From assembly GCA_964525945.1 (NCBI GenBank), contig CAZGKX010000050.1, positions 1-20,550 on the forward strand: a stretch of DNA of 20,550 nt, read 5' to 3'. Of this stretch, positions 15,174-20,550 are shown piece by piece. Position numbers and translations under genes: made by a program. The stretch comes from CAZGKX01 sp964525945. GTDB taxonomy: Bacteria; Pseudomonadota; Gammaproteobacteria; Legionellales; Legionellaceae. The notes beneath the pieces are model-generated. The model saw nothing but the letters and a program-made list of their open reading frames with translations. It did not search any database and was not told the origin of the DNA. Numbering within the stretch: the stretch's first letter is position 1; each line of letters opens with the position of its first letter.

Positions 15174-15962
15174 TTGTCTGTGTTTGCAACAGAGATTGAA
15201 ACTGTGCATTATCAATATGCGGTGATCGAACAATTAATTCCACAAAACGGGTCCTCAGAAGCGGAAATATTTACCCTTTGGTCCCGTAACATGCAAGATT
15301 CAATCCATGCATTTGCCCCTGTATACCACGATGAACAAGAAGAAGCCTTCTATCTGGAATTGATTGCCTTTATAAATAATGTTCTCGATGAAATCGATGC
15401 AATTGCCGGGCCACTTCTAACAAAGCATGAACATGATAATGCAAGTGTTGATGATGAGCTTGGCGAAAAAAACTTGCCGGAATTCACCCTAGAAGATGCA
15501 GAATCGCTTCGCATCTTAACCCACATACTTTTTCATTGTAACAGGCTTCTTCTTCACCCAACTGATCCAGAATATGATGAATTATTGATGGGCCAGAGCA
15601 AAGAGGAATTGGCCTTATTATCGCAATTGGTGGTGGGTTATGAATCCGTCGCTTGGCAAAATTTAGGCAAGGCCTTGGGCGTTGTTGCGGTCGTTGCGGC
15701 TTTAGGGCTGATAGCGATAACTCCAATCGGAGGTGTTAGTTTTGCTGCGTTCATTGGTGCCCTTGTTGTAGAAAAAGCAGCATTTACGGCAACCGCGTCA
15801 ATTTTAACGGGTGTGGCTATTTCCTCTGGGTTTGGAGGTTTTTTTGCGCACCGTTACGGTCAACAGCCAACAGGTTTATCAAAATCTATTTTGGATGTTT
15901 CACACCATGCAGACCTCGCGGAACCAGAGGAGCTGTTTACAACGAAATTAAAAGATCGCTGA
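15174..15962 (+). CDS. hypothetical protein, two hydrophobic segments, likely paralogue of the protein before coaX
   Basis: The longest form starts at TTG 15174 (262 residues). The promoter at 15143-15171 places the RNA start near 15178, so the working start is probably GTG 15180 (leaderless) or GTG 15204, which has AGAG upstream. The N-terminal half is acidic and helical. Residues 157-176 are hydrophobic, followed by a second, longer small-residue hydrophobic segment (about 178-218) and a tail with QPTGLSKSILDV. This order, a shared HPTDPEYDEL/DDPDDFDNL-like segment, a LSQL/LTQL motif and the GLSK tail match the protein before coaX. I do not recognise a family. It is probably membrane-bound; a secreted effector role is only a guess. 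Confidence 0.75.
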   Translation: MSVFATEIETVHYQYAVIEQLIPQNGSSEAEIFTLWSRNMQDSIHAFAPVYHDEQEEAFYLELIAFINNVLDEIDAIAGPLLTKHEHDNASVDDELGEKNLPEFTLEDAESLRILTHILFHCNRLLLHPTDPEYDELLMGQSKEELALLSQLVVGYESVAWQNLGKALGVVAVVAALGLIAITPIGGVSFAAFIGALVVEKAAFTATASILTGVAISSGFGGFFAHRYGQQPTGLSKSILDVSHHADLAEPEELFTTKLKDR

Positions 15963-16017
15963 TCATGCTTAATGGGGCTGTTGCTCCCTTACTGTTTAAT
16001 CCATTGGAGTTTAATGT

Positions 16018-16656
16018 ATGAAAATAATTCAAGTTGAAGGGTTTCTTGATACACCTGGTTTTGAAAAACTGTGCCTCGACCACCAACTCGATCCGAAAAA
16101 AGTGGTTTTTCTATTTCCTGGTAATGCTTCTCATCATGAAGAAGGCACCACGTTGTTCTCCGTTAAATCAGGAGGTGGGCTGGCTCATTTAGCAAGAACA
16201 AACGGTCAAAAAGGCTATCCGGTTTTAAGCTTGCCAACCACGACCATGGAAGAATGGGAAAATAATGATTGGCAAAAAGAGATCGTAACGGGTGCAATTG
16301 CTGATTTATACCGAGCTTTGGGTGCAGGTTATTATTTTATGCTACCGGTTCGAGACCACGCATCCACGTATTATTTTTCTGAAGGGTTAAAGTCCAGTGC
16401 TGGCAAGAAAGAACCCAGCTTTTGGGGTGGCATTCAACGTGCATCCAATATTGCACTTGCTGACCATTATCAAAACGAACTTGATTATTTTCAAGAATTT
16501 GTCACGCTAACCTTGGATGATCAACTTGCGCTAACCAACGCTGACCGTTCCAATCCTTATTGCGCTGCCTTTCTACACGGTCACTCCATGACTGTTGAGG
16601 ATGCTTGGTTGCAAGCGGATAGTGTTGAAATGGATGCTTCTTCTTACCGTAGATAG
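16018..16656 (+). CDS. hypothetical protein of 212 residues, soluble alpha/beta type
   Basis: The ATG at 16018 is preceded by GGAG at 16006-16009. There is no signal peptide or membrane span. The sequence alternates strand-like and helix-like stretches: KKVVFLFPGNAS (about 27-38), a glycine loop SGGGLAHLAR (51-60), a strand YPVLSLPTTT, then DWQKEIVTGAIADLYRALGAGYYFMLPVR (about 74-102) and a C-terminal helical part. The nucleotide- or macro-like feel of the glycine loop is suggestive only; I cannot assign a family. It follows the 262-aa gene in the same direction after 55 bases and is closed by a strong terminator, so the two are probably co-transcribed. A lineage-specific or host-interaction role is possible but not shown. 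Confidence 0.78.
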   Translation: MKIIQVEGFLDTPGFEKLCLDHQLDPKKVVFLFPGNASHHEEGTTLFSVKSGGGLAHLARTNGQKGYPVLSLPTTTMEEWENNDWQKEIVTGAIADLYRALGAGYYFMLPVRDHASTYYFSEGLKSSAGKKEPSFWGGIQRASNIALADHYQNELDYFQEFVTLTLDDQLALTNADRSNPYCAAFLHGHSMTVEDAWLQADSVEMDASSYRR

Positions 16657-16684
16657 GTTTTTTCTTATTATGATCCGGCAGCCT

Positions 16685-16713
16685 TATTCCCGCGCAAGCG
16701 GGAATATTTTTTT
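16685..16713 (+). terminator. strong rho-independent terminator with GCAA tetraloop
   Basis: TATTCCCGC (16685-16693) pairs with GCGGGAATA (16698-16706) around a GCAA loop, followed by seven T (16707-16713). It ends the 262-aa/212-aa transcript. The ATTCCCGCGCAAGCGGGAAT core also resembles a dispersed repeat common in Legionella-like and other proteobacterial genomes. Confidence 0.87.
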
Positions 16714-16872
16714 ACGATGCCCCCGTGTGTGAATGACCAATAAACGCTTGTCGCTAAAAAAATAGCCAACCCCACCAGAAACACATATAATCCACTTCAT
16801 TCAATATAAGACCACATTGTTTAATTAATTTTTAATGCATCGAATTTATTTAATAAAAACAACGTTTTTGCC
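16714..16872. other. AT-rich non-coding spacer before the dcw cluster
   Basis: The whole gap between genes (16657-16973) holds the terminator, this AT-rich stretch and then the mraZ promoter and boxes. In 16714-16872 I see no gene, RNA or clear repeat. Confidence 0.6.
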
Positions 16873-16902
16873 TTGACGCTTGGGAAAATGTGTTTCTATA
16901 GT
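16873..16902 (+). promoter_or_regulatory. sigma-70 promoter of the mraZ/dcw cluster
   Basis: TTGACG at 16873-16878 and TATAGT at 16897-16902 have an 18-base spacer. Transcription would start near 16909, so the MraZ-type boxes begin close to the RNA start. Confidence 0.62.
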
Positions 16903-16910
16903 GTATAAAA

Positions 16911-16946
16911 GTGGGTTAAAATAATAAAAAAGTGGAGAATTGTGGG
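16911..16946 (+). promoter_or_regulatory. MraZ-type operator boxes (GTGG[G/A] repeats)
   Basis: GTGGG at 16911, GTGGA at 16932 and GTGGG at 16942 lie on one face of the helix, with steps of 21 and 10 bases; the position between the first two (about 16921) is degenerate. MraZ is known to bind tandem TGGGA/GTGGG-type repeats with about 10-base period between its promoter and start codon, so self-repression is likely. Confidence 0.62.
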
Positions 16947-16973
16947 GACTTTCAAAAAACCACAAAAAAAATC

Positions 16974-17432
16974 ATGTTTCGTGGAATAAATGCCATAACA
17001 ATTGATGGAAAAGGTCGCTTGGCTATCCCAACTCGTTATCGTGAGGAATTGGGCGGCAAAGGCGATGCTTCCCTTGTGGTGACCATTGATACAGAAGAAA
17101 CCTGTTTATTGCTTTACCCCGCTGCAGAATGGCAAATCATTGAAAAAAACTTGCAAAAGTTACCCAGTTTTAATGCAGCAGCTCGTCGCATCCAACGGTT
17201 GTTGATTGGACATGCGACTGATATCGAATTGGACAGCCATGGGCGTTTATTATTACCGCCTTTGCTGAGGGATTATGCGCAACTTGATAAGCACGTCGTT
17301 ATGATTGGGCAAGGCAATAAATTTGAAATTTGGGATGAAGGTTTATGGCAATCCCGACGCACGCAGTGGTTGGAAGATGAAGCGTCGAATGTTGATGGAT
17401 TGCCCGATGAAATGAAAACGTTTTCTTTGTGA
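16974..17432 (+). CDS. mraZ: transcriptional regulator MraZ
   Basis: MraZ is an AbrB-like DNA-binding protein that forms rings and regulates the dcw cluster. The ATG at 16974 gives 152 residues (the length in E. coli) beginning MFRGINAITIDGKGRLAIPTRYR, the family N-terminus; the longer frame from 16932 would overlap the operator boxes. The two MraZ signature motifs DxxxR are Asp11-Arg15 (DGKGR) and Asp87-Arg91 (DSHGR). QRLLIGHA and GNKFEIWDE are further family blocks. A clear Shine-Dalgarno sequence is lacking before the ATG. The TGA overlaps the ATG of rsmH at 17432, so translation is coupled. Confidence 0.96.
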   Translation: MFRGINAITIDGKGRLAIPTRYREELGGKGDASLVVTIDTEETCLLLYPAAEWQIIEKNLQKLPSFNAAARRIQRLLIGHATDIELDSHGRLLLPPLLRDYAQLDKHVVMIGQGNKFEIWDEGLWQSRRTQWLEDEASNVDGLPDEMKTFSL

Positions 17433-18411
17433 TGAACCATAAAATGACAATGCATCAATCCGTTTTATTACATGAGTCGTTAACAGGTTTAGCCATTAAA
17501 CCTGATGGCATTTATGTGGATGGAACATTTGGGCGTGGAGGCCATGCCCGGGCTATTTTAGGCCAATTGAATGAAAAAGGGCGCTTGATCGCGATTGATA
17601 AAGATTTAGAAGCAATTGCTTATGCGCAGCAACACTTTACCCATGATGCCCGTTTTAAAATTATGCATGGTTCTTTTGCACAATTAGCAACCTTTGCCAA
17701 AGAGCTTGACGTATTTGGAAAAATTGATGGCAATGATCGGTAAAATACTTTTTTAAACGTATAGANNNNNNNNNNTTGTTGGATTTAGGCGTGTCTTCGC
17801 CCCAATTGGACAATCCAGAAAGGGGGTTTAGCTTTATGCAACAAGGCCCACTCGATATGCGCATGGATTCAAGCCAACCTTTTGATGCCGCACGTTTTGT
17901 GAACGAAACGGAAGCAACTGCCATGGCCGCTATTTTTAGGGAATATGGCGAAGAGCGCTTTGCCGGTCGAATTGCACGCGCCATTGTGGAAGCACGACAA
18001 AATGCGCCGATAGAAACAACGGCGGCATTGGCTGAAATTGTCAAAGAAGCCAATCCCAAATGGGAAAAACACAAACATCCTGCAACGCGCGTGTTTCAAG
18101 CGATTCGAATTCACGTCAATCAAGAATTAACGGATTTAACGTTAATTTTGAAGCAATGTTTAGATGCTCTGGCTGTTGGGGGCCGTTTGTCCATCATTAG
18201 TTTTCATTCGTTAGAAGACCGAATTGTTAAACAATTTATGCGCAGTGAAGAACAAGGCATTCAACCGCCCCGAGGTGTGCCGGTTAGAGCCAATGAAATC
18301 AAGACCAATTTTAAACGTGTGGGCAAAGCCATTATGCCAACCAAGGAAGAAATACAACAAAATGTACGTGCTCGTAGTGCTGTACTTAGAATAGGAGAAA
18401 AAATAGCATGA
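17432..18411 (+). CDS. rsmH: 16S rRNA m4C1402 methyltransferase RsmH (interrupted by assembly gap)
   Basis: RsmH (MraW) methylates N4 of C1402 of 16S rRNA in the ribosomal P site, using SAM. The first part shows the SAM-binding motif YVDGTFGRGGHARAIL and LIAIDKD; it reads correctly to FGKIDG at 17729-17731. The second part resumes at 17776 with LLDLGVSSPQLDNPERGFSF and continues through HPATRVFQAIRIHVNQEL and GGRLSIISFHSLEDRIVK to the normal C-terminus. E. coli has GKIDG-I-LLDLG, so only one codon should separate the parts, but 34 foreign bases with a stop plus 10 N stand there. With that segment replaced by one codon the protein has about 313 residues, as in E. coli. An assembly artefact at contig ends is more likely than true disruption. 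The stop overlaps ftsL (ATGA). Confidence 0.9.
17766..17775. other. assembly gap (10 N) inside rsmH
   Basis: Ten undetermined bases directly after 34 bases (17732-17765) that do not belong to rsmH. Family alignment expects one codon in place of all 44 bases. Confidence 0.98.
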
Positions 18412-18746
18412 ACGCTGCAGCAAGAGATATTCACCAAAGCGATTTTTTTCACGGCCAATTAGGGGATATGCGCTTATCCAAGCAAATTTGTGGTCAATTG
18501 GCGTTGTTGCTCATCGTATTGATGAGCGCGCTGGCGGTGGTGTATGTGACCAATATGCATCGCATGACGTTGAGTCAATTGGAGAGTTCTGAACAACAGG
18601 AACATCAATTGCAACTGCAATGGGGCCAGTTGTTGTTAGAACAAGCAAGCCTTGCTACCCCCTCTCGGGTACAGCAATTAGCAGAAGATAAATTGCACAT
18701 GGTGTTGCCGGTGGATAAACAGACCAAATTATTGCGTGTAAGATGA
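18408..18746 (+). CDS. ftsL: cell division protein FtsL
   Basis: FtsL is a small bitopic inner-membrane protein that joins FtsB and FtsQ in the divisome and helps activate FtsWI septal peptidoglycan synthesis. The 112 residues show a cytoplasmic N-terminus (1-27), one transmembrane span (about 28-48) and a periplasmic heptad-like coiled coil (about 52-85: LSQLESSEQQEHQLQLQWGQLLLEQ), followed by the short conserved region RVQQLAEDKLHMVLP. Sequence identity in this family is low, so the assignment rests on architecture and on its place between rsmH and ftsI. The ATG at 18408 overlaps the rsmH stop by four bases, and the stop overlaps ftsI by four bases. Confidence 0.92.
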   Translation: MNAAARDIHQSDFFHGQLGDMRLSKQICGQLALLLIVLMSALAVVYVTNMHRMTLSQLESSEQQEHQLQLQWGQLLLEQASLATPSRVQQLAEDKLHMVLPVDKQTKLLRVR

Positions 18747-20410
18747 AGCCAAATCGTCATAAAGCGAGGTTATTGTTCTTAGCATTTTTTTTTCTGATGA
18801 TTTTGGCTGTGCTTTTATGGCGAATGGTGGATTTAACAGTACTTAACCGGCAATTTTTGCAAGGCCAAGGCAACGCTAGAAGTTTACGCACGATCGATAT
18901 CCCCGCTTACCGTGGCATGATTATTGATCGGCAGGGTGCCGCACTTGCAATAAGCACACCTGTTGAGTCGTTGTGGGTCAATCCTAAAATTTTTTCTCCA
19001 AATGAAAAACAACTCGTGTTGTTATCAAAATTACTAGGGGTTAAGCCCTCTCAATTATCGGCACGTGTTAAAGCCGCTCAAGGGCGAGAATTCGTTTATT
19101 TGCAACGCCAGTTGACACCCATGCTGGCCAAGGAAATTTCGGAATTAAAAATACCTGGGGTCAATTTCCAACAAGAATTTAAACGTTATTATCCTGAAGC
19201 TGACAGCACAGCGCAATTATTGGGATTTACCAATGTTGATGACAACGGCATTGAAGGCCTAGAACTTGCTTACCAGCATTGGTTAGTCGGTATCAGCGGC
19301 AAAAAACGGGTGGTGAAAGATCGCATGGGTCGTATCATTGAGGAGTTGGATGTCATCAAAGAACCACGTCCTGGCAACATATTGCAATTGAGTATTGATC
19401 GACGCATTCAATTTTTTGCATACCATGAATTGCAAAATACCCTTGAAAAATTTGGTGCGAAATCTGGTTCTGTCGTGGTCTTGGATGCCAAAACCGGTGA
19501 GGTATTAGCCATTGCCAATTCCCCATCTTTCAATCCCAATGCGCGCAGCCACTATACGTTGGACAGCTACCGAAACAAAGCGTTGACCGATTCATTTGAG
19601 CCGGGGTCTGTGATCAAAGCGTTTAGTATTGCCAGTGCGCTGGATGCAGGCAACTTTACCCCCGATACCATTATTGATACACGGCCGAGCTGGATGATCG
19701 TGCATGGCCATACCATTCGTGATGTGCACAACTATGGTGTTTTGGACGTAACCGGGGTGTTACGTAATTCGAGCAACGTGGGTGTGACTAAAATGGTGTT
19801 GACCAGTCCCCCCGAACAATTGATTGGCATATTAACGCGATGTGGGATAGGTCAACGCACGGAGAGTGGGTACCCAGGTGAGACCGAAGGGGCCATTGTT
19901 AAAGTAGCTGATGCGAATCCATTCGTGTTGGCGACCTTGAGTTTTGGTTATGGTTTATCAGCCACGGCTATGCAACTGGCGAAAGGGTACCTTGTGTTTG
20001 CGAATCAAGGCAAACTGCTGCCCATTAGCTTATTGCACAATCAACAACAAGCTGTAACAGGGGTGCAGGTGCTTAACCCAAAAACGGCGAATGAAGTGCT
20101 TAACATGTTGGAAGCTGTTGTCAGCAATGGCACAGGAAAATCAGCCATGGTACCCGGCTATCGCATTGCTGGTAAAACAGGTACCGCGCGCGTAGCGGGG
20201 AAAAAAGGTTATGAAGACAAGCGCTACATTTCCAGCTTTATTGGTATAGCGCCGGTGTCTGATCCGCGATTGGTTGTTGCTGTATTTATACATGAACCCA
20301 GCCGTCAACTGGGGTATTATGGAGCGGCCGTGGCAGGGCCCTTGTTTGCCAAAGTCATGGGTGCTTCGCTTCGTATCCTGGATATACCGCCTGATCAACC
20401 TGTCATGTGA
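18743..20410 (+). CDS. ftsI: peptidoglycan D,D-transpeptidase FtsI (penicillin-binding protein 3)
   Basis: FtsI is the septal transpeptidase that crosslinks peptidoglycan during division, in complex with FtsW, and is the target of beta-lactams. The 555 residues comprise a short cytoplasmic tail, one membrane anchor (about 8-30), a pedestal domain (from about 50, with YRGMIIDRQGAALAIS) and the transpeptidase domain. Active-site motifs are SVIK with nucleophile Ser289 (SFEPGSVIKAF), SSN at 343-345 and KTG at 478-480 (AGKTGTARVAG). The length is slightly less than the 588 of E. coli. No extra C-terminal domain is present. The ATG at 18743 overlaps the ftsL stop, and murE starts eight bases after the ftsI stop. 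Confidence 0.97.
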   Translation: MKPNRHKARLLFLAFFFLMILAVLLWRMVDLTVLNRQFLQGQGNARSLRTIDIPAYRGMIIDRQGAALAISTPVESLWVNPKIFSPNEKQLVLLSKLLGVKPSQLSARVKAAQGREFVYLQRQLTPMLAKEISELKIPGVNFQQEFKRYYPEADSTAQLLGFTNVDDNGIEGLELAYQHWLVGISGKKRVVKDRMGRIIEELDVIKEPRPGNILQLSIDRRIQFFAYHELQNTLEKFGAKSGSVVVLDAKTGEVLAIANSPSFNPNARSHYTLDSYRNKALTDSFEPGSVIKAFSIASALDAGNFTPDTIIDTRPSWMIVHGHTIRDVHNYGVLDVTGVLRNSSNVGVTKMVLTSPPEQLIGILTRCGIGQRTESGYPGETEGAIVKVADANPFVLATLSFGYGLSATAMQLAKGYLVFANQGKLLPISLLHNQQQAVTGVQVLNPKTANEVLNMLEAVVSNGTGKSAMVPGYRIAGKTGTARVAGKKGYEDKRYISSFIGIAPVSDPRLVVAVFIHEPSRQLGYYGAAVAGPLFAKVMGASLRILDIPPDQPVM

Positions 20411-20417
20411 GGAATGT

Positions 20418-20550
20418 ATGAAACTTAATGTGCTATTAAGTGAGTGGACAGCAGAGCCAATTACAGAATGTGACATTGCAGGGTTGTCCAACAACAGTCG
20501 ACAAACTTCTGTGGGTGATTTGTTTATCGCATACCCAGGCGCATTGGCGG
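20418..20550 (+). CDS. murE: UDP-MurNAc-tripeptide synthetase MurE, N-terminal part (cut by window end)
   Basis: The frame from the ATG at 20418 is open to the window end, giving 44 residues. The segment IAGLSNNSRQTSVGDLFIAYPG is the conserved MurE N-terminus, where the Ser/Asn-Ser-Arg region binds the UDP-MurNAc substrate. GAGGAA lies at 20409-20414. MurE adds meso-diaminopimelate (in most Gram-negatives) to UDP-MurNAc-L-Ala-D-Glu in the cytoplasm. Order ftsI-murE is the standard dcw arrangement. The catalytic ATPase domain is outside the window. Confidence 0.9.
   Translation, partial: MKLNVLLSEWTAEPITECDIAGLSNNSRQTSVGDLFIAYPGALA

Noticed and set aside
1..20550. CRISPR arrays, tRNA genes, insertion sequences, prophage or toxin-antitoxin pairs
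   Set aside because: I looked for spaced direct repeats, cloverleaf ends and TPsiC-like blocks, transposase motifs and paired small genes and found none that I could support.

Overview
The window is a stretch of gammaproteobacterial chromosome with moderate to low GC. Gene content and protein style (close to E. coli, Pseudomonas and Legionella orthologues, with lineage-specific glycine-rich membrane proteins) suggest a Legionellales-like, possibly host-associated, lineage. That placement is inference. Two N-runs (3997-4015 and 17766-17775) show it is a draft or metagenome assembly, and each falls inside a core gene (kdsB, rsmH) that is otherwise of normal family length.

Layout. (1) 1-459: unrecognised protein, perhaps continuing upstream. 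(2) 482-4432: tightly packed operon fdxA-yoaA-tsaB-ycaR-kdsB with start/stop overlaps, preceded by a promoter whose -35 lies in a perfect palindrome. It joins a 7Fe ferredoxin, an Fe-S helicase, a tRNA t6A factor and an LPS (Kdo) enzyme. (3) 4584-4961: small orphan helical protein, then a 75-bp inverted-repeat element, then clpB on the minus strand with a strong sigma-32-type promoter. (4) 7737-9493: S49 peptidase (SppA-type), convergent with suhB. (5) 9768-12022: trmJ, a cysteine desulfurase (IscS-type) and an A-type Fe-S carrier in one operon, without iscR, iscU, hscBA or fdx. (6) 12242-13114: fis, then rnpB (RNase P RNA, class A) with a much reduced P3 arm. (7) 13359-16656: coaX flanked by two hydrophobic proteins that look like distant paralogues, followed by an unknown 212-aa protein. 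This block separates rnpB from mraZ, which are close neighbours in Pseudomonas. (8) 16873-20550: start of the dcw cell-division/cell-wall cluster: promoter with MraZ-type boxes, mraZ, rsmH, ftsL, ftsI and the first 44 codons of murE.

Most of the window is core housekeeping. The parts most likely to hold something undescribed are the 13.3-16.7 kb block, the reduced IscS/IscA arrangement, the palindrome over the fdxA promoter and the 75-bp inverted repeat. No CRISPR array, tRNA, insertion sequence or prophage gene was recognised.
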